Source: Oceanospirillum sediminis (GTDB lineage Bacteria; Pseudomonadota; Gammaproteobacteria; Pseudomonadales; Halomonadaceae). Taken from it: 40,427 bases of DNA. The stretch is taken from contig NZ_JACJFM010000043.1 in assembly GCF_014164585.1 (NCBI RefSeq), forward strand, positions 1 to 40,427. The letters are read 5' to 3'. The position numbers and the translations under genes are program-made. Under the pieces are notes generated by a model. The model searched no databases and was not told the DNA's origin. It saw nothing but the letters and a program-made list of their open reading frames with translations. Shown here one piece after another: positions 16,490 through 24,897 of the stretch. Within the stretch, counting starts at the first letter, position 1. Each line of letters starts with the position of its first letter.

Positions 16490-17122
16490 TTATGCTGCGT
16501 TTTTCTCCGGACCACTATTCACCGGACCACTATGGAAACGGAAAGTATCATCATCCGATTCAATCAGCTCTTTCTCGACTTGCGCAAAGAAAGCAATGCG
16601 ATCATCAATTGGCTCGTCGGCATACATTTTAGCCAGTGACAGGTAATCCTGATAATGACGGCCTTCAGACTTGACCAGTGAACGATAGTACTTCGCTAAG
16701 GCATCATCCAGATGTGGAATCAGAGCCATAAAACGTTCACAGGAGCGGGCTTCAATAAAGGCACCGATAATCAGCAGATCAATCAGTTCATCCTTGCCTT
16801 TGCGCATATGGTCACGCAGGCCGGATGCATAGCGCGCGGCTGAGATGTGCTCATAACGGATACCACGCTCTTCCAGAATACCCACAACCTGCTCAAAGTG
16901 CAGCAGCTCTTCACGGGCCAGCTGAGACATTTTCTTTAACAGATCCGGACGATCAACATAACGATACATCAGGTTCATCGCCGTTGAGGCCGCTTTTTTC
17001 TCACACTGAGCATGGTCAATCAGCAGGATATCGAGATTCTCCAGCGCTTGCTGAACCCACAGTTCTGGCGTACGACAAGGCAGGAACTGGAACATTTCTT
17101 CAAGTAAATCAGTATCTTTCAC
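16490..17122 (-). CDS. miaE: tRNA 2-methylthio-N6-isopentenyladenosine-37 hydroxylase (MiaE)
   Basis: Non-haem di-iron monooxygenase of 210 residues that hydroxylates ms2i6A37 in tRNA to ms2io6A. It is a ferritin-like four-helix bundle. Iron ligands are recognisable as E41 (AQCEKKAAS), the E-x-x-H segment EELLHFEQV (E72, H75), the Glu in AFIEARSCERF and E-x-x-H in VKSEGRHYQDYL. Length is close to the usual size, with a slightly extended C-terminus (FRFHSGPVNSGPEKNAA). Its start lies 14 bases inside the end of the DUF1289 gene, implying coupling. It converges on mdh across a bidirectional terminator. Confidence 0.92.
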   Translation of the reverse strand: MKDTDLLEEMFQFLPCRTPELWVQQALENLDILLIDHAQCEKKAASTAMNLMYRYVDRPDLLKKMSQLAREELLHFEQVVGILEERGIRYEHISAARYASGLRDHMRKGKDELIDLLIIGAFIEARSCERFMALIPHLDDALAKYYRSLVKSEGRHYQDYLSLAKMYADEPIDDRIAFFAQVEKELIESDDDTFRFHSGPVNSGPEKNAA

Positions 17123-17543
17123 GAATCAATCTATCCGTATTCTGTAAAATCTGCTTATTTATGGTCTGGTAAAGCTGCTCAAGATCCGCTTCACTGTGCT
17201 CGCTATTACAAAAGCTGAGACCATAGGCGTCAAGTCGCTGAATATTTCTGGCACCGGCTCGCAGCAGGTCAACTACCCAGCATAAAGGATCAAAGCGCTT
17301 AGTATAACGGATTCTGTGTCGTATAAGTTGCTGTTCCAGTTGATCTTTATCAATCAGCTGAAAGTATTCACCAACAGAAGATACGGTGAGACGTTCTGTA
17401 CGAAGCATTATCTCACTACGTTGTTCCGGGGTATAAGCTCCCCAGTTCAGAATTTCTTCAGAGTCACGCTTGCAGCCCCGGCAGATCTGGTCACCCTGAG
17501 TGGTGCTACAGACGCCAAGGCATGGGGATTCAATTCGGGCCAT
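17109..17543 (-). CDS. DUF1289 domain protein
   Basis: A small protein of about 144 residues. The N-terminal half is a DUF1289 domain: SPCLGVCSTTQGDQICRGCKRDSEEILNW, quoted here only by its Cys pattern C-x3-C and C-x2-C, a probable metal site. The C-terminal half is a helical tail without a family I recognise (DUF1289 proteins are often only about 60-100 residues). ATG at 17543 is preferred; a TTG at 17549 is in frame but no better supported. It overlaps miaE by 14 bases in the same operon. Function unknown. Confidence 0.82.
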   Translation of the reverse strand: MARIESPCLGVCSTTQGDQICRGCKRDSEEILNWGAYTPEQRSEIMLRTERLTVSSVGEYFQLIDKDQLEQQLIRHRIRYTKRFDPLCWVVDLLRAGARNIQRLDAYGLSFCNSEHSEADLEQLYQTINKQILQNTDRLIRERY

Positions 17544-17599
17544 AAACAAGGGAAATCTCGGGTTCTCAGGCGGTGTATAAAGATAGTAGTAATTACTTT

Positions 17600-17938
17600 T
17601 TACGGTTTTGTCGCTGAATCAGATTTCTGATTACTGCAGCACTGGCAGGGCTGCTGTGATTCCACTTCAGGCTGTTCCTGTGTGCCAGTCTGATCTGCGT
17701 CTTTTAATCCATTACTCCAGCGACCTTTTTCAGGCACCGGATCATAGCCGCCTTTAGCAAAAGGATTGCAACTCAGAATGCGTTTAATAATCAGAATAAG
17801 ACCTTTAAAACCACCATGAACCTCTAATGCTTCCATAGCGTAAGTCGAACAGGTCGGATAATAGATGCAGCGTTGAGGCAGCAGGGGACTGATCACGTAT
17901 CGGTAGAATTTCACCAGTAGTTTCAGAAACCATTTCAT
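17600..17938 (-). CDS. yidD: membrane protein insertion efficiency factor YidD
   Basis: A short membrane-associated protein that assists YidC-dependent insertion. It shows the family core [20 protein letters not shown] followed by [13 protein letters not shown] and [16 protein letters not shown]. It has 112 residues, where about 70-90 is usual. The extra tail after GRWSNGL is polar and ends with a CQCC cluster. It is located away from rnpA/yidC, where yidD normally sits in gammaproteobacteria, and instead lies between hisI and the DUF1289-miaE pair. The assignment is firm; the role of the tail is unknown. Confidence 0.92.
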   Translation of the reverse strand: MKWFLKLLVKFYRYVISPLLPQRCIYYPTCSTYAMEALEVHGGFKGLILIIKRILSCNPFAKGGYDPVPEKGRWSNGLKDADQTGTQEQPEVESQQPCQCCSNQKSDSATKP

Positions 17939-18004
17939 CGTAGCTGCCTCTTAATCATCTGAATAATCAATATCGTGTGTGACAAACGACAAGTATTATA
18001 TCAG

Positions 18005-18448
18005 TTATTTCTTGTAAAGCTCGGAAGGATCGATAAGTGGTTCTTTATCAACGACCAGATGCTCGCCATCGACTAAGTTGTAAAAACAGCTGCGACGGCC
18101 AGTATGGCAGGCAGGGCCAGTCTGATCGACCAGTAACAGTACAGTATCACCATCACAATCCAGACGCAGTTCCTTCAGATGCTGCTCCTGACCAGAGGAT
18201 TCGCCTTTACGCCAGTAGGCCTGACGAGAACGGGACCAGTAGCAGACCCGCCCGGTACGCAGCGTTTCCCGAATGGAATCCAGATTCATCCAGGCCATCA
18301 TCAGAATCTCACCAGTATCATGCTGTTGAGCAATTGCAGGCACCAGACCATCGGCATTGTACTGAATATTTTCCAGAGCTTCTGTCAGGTCAAATTTCTG
18401 ATTAAGTTCTGCTTTTTCAATCGCTTTCCAGCTGAAAGTGTCACTCAT
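18005..18448 (-). CDS. hisI: phosphoribosyl-AMP cyclohydrolase
   Basis: Third step of histidine biosynthesis: opens the adenine ring of PR-AMP in the cytoplasm. Family motifs are MAWMNLDSI, RVCYWSRSRQAYWRKGESSG, then LDCDGDTVLLLVDQ with the metal-binding Asp residues, and PACHTGRRSCFY with the zinc cysteines and His. It has 147 residues, typical for the monofunctional enzyme. No hisE is adjacent, and the rest of the his pathway is not in the window. A 9-bp inverted repeat (TGTCTCAGA ... TCTGAGACA, 18466-18501) lies just upstream of the start. Confidence 0.94.
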   Translation of the reverse strand: MSDTFSWKAIEKAELNQKFDLTEALENIQYNADGLVPAIAQQHDTGEILMMAWMNLDSIRETLRTGRVCYWSRSRQAYWRKGESSGQEQHLKELRLDCDGDTVLLLVDQTGPACHTGRRSCFYNLVDGEHLVVDKEPLIDPSELYKK

Positions 18449-18554
18449 GCATCTATCCTGGTCAATGTCTCAGAACCTTCTGAATGCCAGGCTCTGAGAC
18501 AGAATTATATAGGGTTTAGTGATACGTAGCAGATGAATGCTACATACACAGTGA

Positions 18555-19397
18555 TTATGTCCGTGTATCCGGACTTTTCATCGGTTTTTTGCGGGCAGAA
18601 AGTACACTGGAAATAATGAAACAACCCGCAGCCAGCAGAATAATAGTTGCCCCTGCTGGTAAATCTGGTCCGTAGGATATCGCAAGGCCAGCAGATGTAA
18701 AGCAAAGACCCAGTAATGTCGCCAGAGCCATCAGAGAGGAGAGGGTTCTCACATAATGCCCTGCAATTGCAGCCGGAAGAGTCAGCAGTGCAATCACCAG
18801 AATCAAACCGACCACCTGAATCAGAAGCACAACGGTTAAAGCGACAATACACAGCAACAACAGATACAGCAGATTAACCGGCAGACCTCTCATACGGGCA
18901 AACTCAGGATCAAAGGCTACCGCCTGGAAAGGCCGATAGAGCAGAGCAATAGCCCCTACAATAATCAGATCCATTCCGGCCATTAACCAGAGATCGCCTT
19001 CGGCAACCAACAGAATATTACCAAACAAATAGCTCATCAGATCGACCTGATAGCCTGGGGTCTGGCTGATAAAAATGATGCCAAGCGCCATACCTGAAGC
19101 CCATAAAGCACCAATAAGAGTATCTTCCCGAGCCTGCCAGTACAGTTTGACCAGGCCGATAATCAAGGCGGATACAACCGCTGCAATCAATGCTCCGACC
19201 AGAGGCGAGCCACCCAGAAAATAAGCGATACCCATGCCTCCCATTACTGAGTGAGCGATACCGCCTGCCAGATAACTGATGCGCATCACCACGACATAAC
19301 TGCCGATCAGACCACAGGCAATACTGGCCAGCACTCCGGCAATCATCGCACTTTGCAAAAAACTCTGTTCGGCCAGAGCGGTAAAAAATTCCATCAT
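18555..19397 (-). CDS. znuB: zinc ABC transporter permease ZnuB
   Basis: Membrane subunit of the high-affinity zinc importer, ABC-3 family, 280 residues with about eight helices. Family-typical stretches are ALIAVVASALIIGL-like helices and FDPEFARMRGLPVNLLYLLLL, the coupling region for the ATPase. The start is either of two adjacent ATG codons (19397, 19394). It is the last gene of the znuA-znuC-znuB set, 149 bases after znuC. Zinc rather than manganese specificity is inferred from the His-rich ZnuA. Confidence 0.9.
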   Translation of the reverse strand: MMEFFTALAEQSFLQSAMIAGVLASIACGLIGSYVVVMRISYLAGGIAHSVMGGMGIAYFLGGSPLVGALIAAVVSALIIGLVKLYWQAREDTLIGALWASGMALGIIFISQTPGYQVDLMSYLFGNILLVAEGDLWLMAGMDLIIVGAIALLYRPFQAVAFDPEFARMRGLPVNLLYLLLLCIVALTVVLLIQVVGLILVIALLTLPAAIAGHYVRTLSSLMALATLLGLCFTSAGLAISYGPDLPAGATIILLAAGCFIISSVLSARKKPMKSPDTRT

Positions 19398-19546
19398 AAT
19401 AGGACTGCTTTTTCTGCGTTTTCTTATGACATCCTGAACAAAAGCGCGTCGATATTCTTCTATCTGAATTAGACGTATACGATTGGCTCTTACAGAGAAA
19501 TTTTTGTTCAGGTGCTTATAAATGATCTGAAGTTAAGGCGATAGTT

Positions 19547-20293
19547 TCAGATGGCATGGGAGTGGTGATGAATAGCATGAACATGCCCTCCATACATCTG
19601 ATCAATAATATCCGGTGTAATAGCGTGAGTCTCGTGACAGAGAATTTCTTTATTAAGACAGGCCACACGATCAACATAGTCGGTAATAAAACCAATATCA
19701 TGAGAAATCACGATAATAGACATGCGTTTATTAAGCTCTTTAAACAGATCAAACACACCTTTTTCCTGGTGTGAATCGACACTGGCGGTTGGTTCATCCA
19801 GTAATAGCAGTTCTGGTTCTGAAGCCAGAGCACGGGCGATCAGAACTCGCTGTAGCTGACCACCTGAAAGCTGGTCAATAGGACGGTCTGCAAACTCGGC
19901 AACTCCGGTTTCTTCCAGAGACTTGTGGGCTATTTTTTTATCCTCAGCACTGTAGCGCTGCCAGATACGGCGTTGCTTCAAACGTCCCATTAACACCGTT
20001 TCTTCCACTGTAATAGGGAAGTCAGAAGGGAAGCGGGCAAACTGAGGCACATACCCCAAGCGAGAGCGAGCCTTTTTAGGCGTCGTGCCATAAACCCTGA
20101 CAGAGCCAGAGTCAGGTGAGATCAATCCCATAATTAGTTTAAGCAGGGTGCTTTTACCCCCGCCGTTGGGACCTACCAGACCCAAAAACTCACCCTCGCG
20201 CACGGCGAGGGTGATATTTTCAAGAACAGGCACTGATTGATACCGGAAACTAACCCGGTCAAACTCAATAATACTTTTCGGGAATCGCCCCAT
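19547..20293 (-). CDS. znuC: zinc ABC transporter ATP-binding protein ZnuC
   Basis: Cytoplasmic ATPase subunit of the zinc importer, 248 residues. Walker A is GPNGGGKSTLL, the signature is LSGGQLQRVLIARAL, Walker B is ELLLLDEPTASVD, and the switch His is in IVISHDIGF. The C-terminus is His-rich (GGHVHAIHHHSHAI), often seen in ZnuC and possibly a metal sensor. Its ATG shares one base with the znuA stop (TAATG at 20291-20295), so the two are translationally coupled. Confidence 0.94.
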   Translation of the reverse strand: MGRFPKSIIEFDRVSFRYQSVPVLENITLAVREGEFLGLVGPNGGGKSTLLKLIMGLISPDSGSVRVYGTTPKKARSRLGYVPQFARFPSDFPITVEETVLMGRLKQRRIWQRYSAEDKKIAHKSLEETGVAEFADRPIDQLSGGQLQRVLIARALASEPELLLLDEPTASVDSHQEKGVFDLFKELNKRMSIIVISHDIGFITDYVDRVACLNKEILCHETHAITPDIIDQMYGGHVHAIHHHSHAI

Positions 20294-21381
20294 TATTGCC
20301 AGGACTCCAGCAGCTGTTGGGTTAATTGTTCTAATGCTTCTGGCAGATTATAGGGTAATGGGTCAGCCGCTACTACTTTTGCATTAACGTGACTGGCAAT
20401 TCTTTCTGCCGGTTTCTGGTTAAACTGGTTCTGAACCAGAATCACCTTAATATTTTCGTGTTCAGCTTTATGTACCAGTTCAGTTAACTGACGAGCGCTC
20501 GGGCTTTTACCTTCAAACTCAATGGCAATCTGTTCAAGCTCATAGCGTTTGGCGAAGTAACCCCAGGCTGGATGAAATACCATAAAACTGCGGCCTTCAT
20601 AATCATGCAGCTTTTCGTGAATGTCATGATCCAGAGCAGTCAGACGCTGCTTCAGTTTCACGAAACCCTGTTCAAAGCTTTCTGCTGATTCAGGAAATGC
20701 TTTTTCCAGTGTATGAGTCATATTGTCAGCCTGTTTGATCGCCAGAAGAGGGTTCATCCAGACATGGGGATCAAGCTCGCCTTTGTGGTCATGATGATCG
20801 TCATGCTCTTCATCGTGATCATGATGCGCTTCTTTATGATCATCATGGCCCTCATGAGCATCATGTTTATCTTTATGGGCATGCTCGTGCTCATCATTAT
20901 GATCATGTTCTTTATGTCCATGATGCTCCTCATGGTCAGCATCATGCTTATCGTGGTCATGATCTTCATGCTCGTCATGACCATGCTCTTTATCTTCATT
21001 TTCATCATGATGAGCATGGGCAGCCATTTCGACCTGCTCAATACCTTGAGTCGTATCAACCAGCACCAGGTCAGGGTTAAGTTTACTGATTCTTGGCAGC
21101 CAGTTATCTTCAAATGGTACACCCGTGGTAAACAGCAGGCTGGCCTTACCCAGCTGAGCCATCTGTTTACCCGTAGGATCGTAACTATGAGGGTTATGGC
21201 CGGGTTGTACCAGTACCTCGACCTCTGCTTTATCGCCAACAATCTGTTCTAGCAGATACTTCTGAGGCAATACACTGACATACACCAGAGGCTTAGCCAG
21301 AACCGGAAAACTGGCAAAAGACAGAACAGCAGTTCCCAGTGCAGCAGTTGCACCGACTTTAGAGAATAAACGAGACTTCAT
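20293..21381 (-). CDS. znuA: zinc-binding periplasmic protein ZnuA
   Basis: Periplasmic solute-binding protein (cluster A-I) that captures zinc for ZnuBC, 362 residues. The signal peptide ends near FPVLA-KP. Zinc-ligand segments are GHNPHSYDP, LDPHVWMNP and FHPAWGYFA, with the final acidic ligand in AADPLPYN. Between about residues 118 and 202 is a very long His/Asp/Glu-rich loop (dozens of His), the zinc-scavenging loop, longer than in typical ZnuA. The DNA of this loop is low-complexity and produces large spurious Met-rich frames on the other strand. It heads the operon and diverges from the QueD-like gene. Zur control is expected but I could not identify a clear Zur box. Confidence 0.95.
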   Translation of the reverse strand: MKSRLFSKVGATAALGTAVLSFASFPVLAKPLVYVSVLPQKYLLEQIVGDKAEVEVLVQPGHNPHSYDPTGKQMAQLGKASLLFTTGVPFEDNWLPRISKLNPDLVLVDTTQGIEQVEMAAHAHHDENEDKEHGHDEHEDHDHDKHDADHEEHHGHKEHDHNDEHEHAHKDKHDAHEGHDDHKEAHHDHDEEHDDHHDHKGELDPHVWMNPLLAIKQADNMTHTLEKAFPESAESFEQGFVKLKQRLTALDHDIHEKLHDYEGRSFMVFHPAWGYFAKRYELEQIAIEFEGKSPSARQLTELVHKAEHENIKVILVQNQFNQKPAERIASHVNAKVVAADPLPYNLPEALEQLTQQLLESWQ

Positions 21382-21955
21382 TAACGGTTTAGCTCCAGAC
21401 GTTGGCCGATTACCGGCTTTAATTCACTGTCAGCCCGGCATTTTCTGCTGGTAACAGTTTTTCAATATTTAACTTTGGCAGGCCTGTTTTATCTTATAAA
21501 AGATACGTTGTAGCGTATCAGCATGATTGTCAGGAAAATTGCCTGTAGGCGACACCGTTCAGTCTATCTGTACTCAATGACTTCTCTGCCAGGCTCAGGG
21601 AATCTCATTAGCACTTAATGATAGCTTCACCTTGCTAAGCCAGAGCTGAATCTCTTGCATCTGCCAACCTCCATTGATCAGAGTCATATCAATAAACCAT
21701 TGATATCGGCAGAGCACGATAACGGTACTGTCAATCAGGAACGGTCAGTTATCGCCTGATACTCTTATTAAGTTATAGAGCATTTTATCACTTGTGATAG
21801 GGTGTAACATATCATTTTGTCCTGTTGCTGAACACCTTAAACCGAGCATCTGCTTGATCTGACTGAAAAAAAAGAAACAATAACGTAAAATATTTATCAT
21901 AAGTTTTACTATATTATGTGAATATCACAGTACAGGACTCAGGATTATCCAAAAT
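21382..21955. promoter_or_regulatory. 574-base divergent control region (znuA / QueD-like)
   Basis: There is no gene here. Several symmetric elements suggest operators: TATCTT-ATAA-AAGATA (21490-21505), overlapped by GATACG-N6-CGTATC (21502-21519); TATCAC-TT-GTGATA (21786-21799); GTAAAA-N13-TTTTAC (21885-21909); and TGTGA-ATA-TCACA (21917-21929), 26 bases before the QueD-like ATG. None matches the enterobacterial Zur consensus well enough to call it. Confidence 0.45.
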
Positions 21956-22789
21956 ATGACAACCCTTTTTGTTCGTAAACTGACCGTAATTGACTGTTCT
22001 TATCTGGATGCCCGCCGAGGATTGGTTGGGGAAAGCTGGCACGTGGACGTGGAACTGGACGGTGATCTGAATGAACAGGGCATGTTATTCGATTTCAGCC
22101 ATGTAAAGAAAACACTGAAAGCTATGATCGACAGTACCGTTGATCATGCTCTGCTAATACCAGAGGCATCAGACGCATATAGTCTTATTAACGAAGATGA
22201 AGGGCGGGTGGAAATGACTTTCGATAGTCATGTCGGAATGTTCCGTCATATCAGTCCTCAGTGTGCGATACAGCGTTTACCCGTTCCAGCAATCACTCCG
22301 GAAAATGTTGCCCGCTGGCTGGAGAGCACAGCTCCTGATGTATTACCTGGCAATGTAAAAGGCGTCCGCTTTCATCTGCACCATGAGATTATGCCCGATG
22401 ATCAGGCATACTATCACTATAGCCACGGTCTGAAAAAGCATGATGGTAACTGCCAGCGTATTGCTCATGGTCACAGATCCCGAATTGAAATTTTCACCAG
22501 TGGTTCAAGAAATCAAACGCTGGAAAAGCAATGGGCAAATCAGTTGCGCGATGCTTACATTGGTACCCGGGAAGACATTATTACCGAAGATGAAAGTAGT
22601 ATTACCTTTGCTTATACCGCCAACCAGGGCTACTTTGAGCTGAGCGTGCCAAAAAGTATTTGCACATTAATGGAAACGGATAGCACAGTTGAACTGATTG
22701 CCCGTTTTATCTGTGAAAGCACAGAGCAGACTGATACTCGTGTCTTTGCGTATGAAGGCATTGAGAAGGGTGCTATTTTCGGCCAGTAG
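21956..22789 (+). CDS. two-domain 6-pyruvoyl-tetrahydropterin synthase / QueD-like protein
   Basis: A 277-residue protein related to 6-carboxytetrahydropterin synthase (queuosine pathway) and PTPS. The second half carries YHYSHGLKKHDGNCQRIAHGHR, noted here by its Cys and the zinc-ligand HGH triplet; the first half (1-130) looks like a degenerate copy of the same fold (SWHVDVELDGDLNEQGMLFDFSHVKKTLK). Typical QueD is about 120-150 residues, so this is a doubled form. It diverges from the zinc uptake operon. Zinc-responsive QueD paralogues are known as Zur targets, so a zinc-starvation role is a reasonable inference. Canonical queuosine synthesis is the alternative. Confidence 0.7.
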   Translation: MTTLFVRKLTVIDCSYLDARRGLVGESWHVDVELDGDLNEQGMLFDFSHVKKTLKAMIDSTVDHALLIPEASDAYSLINEDEGRVEMTFDSHVGMFRHISPQCAIQRLPVPAITPENVARWLESTAPDVLPGNVKGVRFHLHHEIMPDDQAYYHYSHGLKKHDGNCQRIAHGHRSRIEIFTSGSRNQTLEKQWANQLRDAYIGTREDIITEDESSITFAYTANQGYFELSVPKSICTLMETDSTVELIARFICESTEQTDTRVFAYEGIEKGAIFGQ

Positions 22790-22888
22790 ACTATTAATTC
22801 TGATATAGCCAACAGAAAGTATTTCGGTTTTATCCTGCCAGAAGCTACGAATATCGCAACATTCTGCAAAGGCACTGGTGCCTGTTTA

Positions 22889-22919
22889 TATCCCTGAAAG
22901 ATGATCTCTTTCAGGGATA
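22889..22919. terminator. bidirectional terminator hairpin
   Basis: TATCCCTGAAAGA, loop TGATC, TCTTTCAGGGATA form a 13-bp perfect stem between the convergent QueD-like and SUOX-fold genes. T-tracts are weak on both sides. Confidence 0.7.
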
Positions 22920-22933
22920 GCGGTTTTAAGGGC

Positions 22934-23449
22934 TTACCTGACCTCTATCTCATTGAGATGCCAGATCATATAACGACTATTTTTGCGTAACTCAGGATAA
23001 TCTTCAAACGAACTGAGAATGCGCAAAGGGCCTTTATCCCGAATTTTGATAGGTTGGTTATCCTGATTAAAAATCAGCATAAGGGAATACTTTTCAATCA
23101 TCTCAGCGGGGATAGAAACATCATAATCATTCAAAGCTCGGGTGTAGAGTGAGCTGTTTTTATCTGCACCAACCAGATTCAACAGATCCCTTAATAATAT
23201 GCCCTGATATTTCTGAGGCTTATCCTGCCATGGCGTGTGGGTCTCAAGAGTATAGATCTGAAGATCTCTGAGCATCTCCAGATCAAACAGGGCTATGTTA
23301 TCAGCATTGGTCTTTTTAATTTTGCCACTGATCTTCAGTAAAACACTCGTTCGTGGTTTATCAAGCGGGTGTTTATCGGAGGCGATAGAGAAGGTAGAAA
23401 AAAAAGCCAGAGATAAGATCAGAGCCCAGTTAAAAATAATGCGTTCCAT
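22934..23449 (-). CDS. periplasmic molybdopterin-oxidoreductase-domain (SUOX-fold) protein
   Basis: A 171-residue exported protein with a signal peptide (about 1-23, ending SIAS). The remainder fits the short oxidoreductase molybdopterin-binding domain: VLLKISGKI, FDLEMLRDL, THTPWQDKPQKYQGILLRDL and IRDKGPLRIL (the KGP motif). These short versions lack the full cofactor-binding domain and are often linked to periplasmic sensing or diguanylate cyclase systems; here no such partner is adjacent. No catalytic Cys is visible. The start is the only Met giving a signal peptide. Its exact function is unknown. Confidence 0.75.
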   Translation of the reverse strand: MERIIFNWALILSLAFFSTFSIASDKHPLDKPRTSVLLKISGKIKKTNADNIALFDLEMLRDLQIYTLETHTPWQDKPQKYQGILLRDLLNLVGADKNSSLYTRALNDYDVSIPAEMIEKYSLMLIFNQDNQPIKIRDKGPLRILSSFEDYPELRKNSRYMIWHLNEIEVR

Positions 23450-23583
23450 GCAGTCATTCCTTTAATAAATGAGACACATACGGTCAGCAATATCCATTGC
23501 CAGTCCAGACTACTACTCAATAGTTATGATAGGAAGAAGTATCTGTATCACATCTTGTAGCATCCGGAGTCATCGGCGTTACT

Positions 23584-24366
23584 TTAACAGCGCTCTTCTT
23601 CACGCAAGGTCAGTACTTCATAACCGTTTTCTGTTACCAGAATAGTATGCTCCCATTGAGCCGACAGCTTTCTGTCACGGGTCACAACCGTCCAGTCATC
23701 TGATAATGTTTTAATCCTCGATACCCCCTGATTGATCATCGGCTCAATAGTAAATGTCATGCCTGGCTGCAGAATCATGCCATTATTGCGTCGACCATAA
23801 TGCAATACATCTGGCGCTTCATGCATCTGCTGGCCGATACCATGCCCGCAATATTCGCGCACAACACTATAACCCGCTTCACGAGCGTGTTGTTGAATAG
23901 CAAAACCTATATCACCTAATGTTGCTTCCGGTTTAACCTCCTGAATGCCCAGCCACATGGCTTCATAAGTTGTTTTAACCAGACGGCGAGCCTGAGTACT
24001 GGCAGAAGGCATAACATACATTTTACTGGAGTCCGCAATAAAACCGCCTTTCTCCAGCGTGATATCGATATTAACAATATCTGAGGATTTCAGTTTATAG
24101 CTTTCTGATGGCATACCATGACACACCACATGATTAACCGATGCATTAAGAGAGTAGGGGTAACCATACTGCCCTTTACTTGCCGGACGTGCTTTCAACT
24201 CATTGACGATATAGCTTTCAACCAGCCTGTCAATCTCCATTGTCGTTATACCAGGCTTAATGTGTTGATCCAGCATTACGAAAACACTGGCCAGTAAACG
24301 CCCGGATTCACGCATGATCTCAATTTCACCTGCCGTTTTGATGGAGACCTGCTTAATTCCGCTCAT
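23584..24366 (-). CDS. map: type I methionine aminopeptidase
   Basis: Removes the N-terminal Met from nascent proteins; cytoplasmic, 260 residues. All five metal ligands are visible: the two Asp in VNIDITLEKGGFIADSSKM, His in CGHGIGQQMHEAP, Glu in TIEPMINQG and Glu in AQWEHTILV. The start at 24366 has GGAG 7 bases upstream and overlaps the end of the ParD-like gene by 14 bases; an in-frame ATG at 24378 would extend it by four residues. It is not beside rpsB, the usual site of the housekeeping map, so it may be a second, dedicated copy coupled to the ParD-like gene. Confidence 0.92.
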   Translation of the reverse strand: MSGIKQVSIKTAGEIEIMRESGRLLASVFVMLDQHIKPGITTMEIDRLVESYIVNELKARPASKGQYGYPYSLNASVNHVVCHGMPSESYKLKSSDIVNIDITLEKGGFIADSSKMYVMPSASTQARRLVKTTYEAMWLGIQEVKPEATLGDIGFAIQQHAREAGYSVVREYCGHGIGQQMHEAPDVLHYGRRNNGMILQPGMTFTIEPMINQGVSRIKTLSDDWTVVTRDRKLSAQWEHTILVTENGYEVLTLREEERC

Positions 24367-24577
24367 CGGTTTCTCCATTCAGTAATGTCTGAGGATCAAT
24401 CTGTTCCTGCCTGAGCTGCTGGAGGATGATCTGGTTAAAGGTCATATCCGGGTTTCGTTCACAAAGCATGCCCATTTTTAACCAGAACTCAGCCTGGGCA
24501 TTGATAGAACGTGACATTACAGCGCTACTTTTACGAATTTCTCCATGCAGTTCTTCTGATACTTTTAATACACCCAT
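24353..24577 (-). CDS. ParD-like family protein
   Basis: A 74-residue, probably DNA-binding protein of the ParD-like family (ParD_like, resembling antitoxins of ParDE): VSEELHGEIRKSSAVMSRSI followed by NAQAEFWLKMGML, a ribbon-helix-helix-like pattern. No ParE toxin is present. Its end overlaps the start of the methionine aminopeptidase gene by 14 bases, so they form a translationally coupled pair. I recall this pairing being recurrent in proteobacteria. Whether it behaves as an antitoxin, an autoregulator or something else is unknown. Confidence 0.75.
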   Translation of the reverse strand: MGVLKVSEELHGEIRKSSAVMSRSINAQAEFWLKMGMLCERNPDMTFNQIILQQLRQEQIDPQTLLNGETDERN

Positions 24578-24759
24578 ATGGCATCCATATATTTATTTTG
24601 AATATGCTTTGTATGTGAATCGTATATTTTTTGACTGCTGTTAACAAGTGGTTTGACATAGATTAAAAAATCTCTGCTCTACCTCTTGGGTACTTAAAAG
24701 ACAGATCAGTCTGCCAGACATAGCGTATTCAGTTCACAACTGAAGGCAGGAGAGAAAAG

Positions 24760-24861
24760 ATGACAACTAATGAGGAAAGCAAGGAAGGTCAGGATTGCTG
24801 CCAGGTAAAAGGAATACCTGACAGCCTTAAGTGCTCAGATCTGATAAGCAAAAGATTGTGA
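24760..24861 (+). CDS. candidate 33-residue small protein
   Basis: A 33-codon ORF with a strong ribosome site (AGGAG, 7 bases upstream) and a TTGACA element about 100 bases earlier (24653-24658). The product starts MTTNEESKEGQDCCQVKG and contains three cysteines (a CC pair and one more), with no signal peptide or membrane helix. It lies alone on the plus strand in a 320-base gap between two minus-strand genes. Nothing else supports it. A chance ORF is quite possible, so it is reported as a candidate only. Confidence 0.35.
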   Translation: MTTNEESKEGQDCCQVKGIPDSLKCSDLISKRL

Positions 24862-24897
24862 TGTTATTTTTAAGAGATCACTCAGAGTGGGATCTTG

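Noticed and set aside
20713-21252. Long Met-rich plus-strand frame opposite znuA
   Set aside because: It is the complement of the His/Asp-rich zinc loop codons (CAT/GAT), which read as Met/Ile. There is no ribosome site and znuA is certain.
21755-21820. Zur box upstream of znuA (GTTATA and TGTAAC motifs)
   Set aside because: The half-sites are 25 bases apart and do not form the compact palindrome of known Zur boxes.
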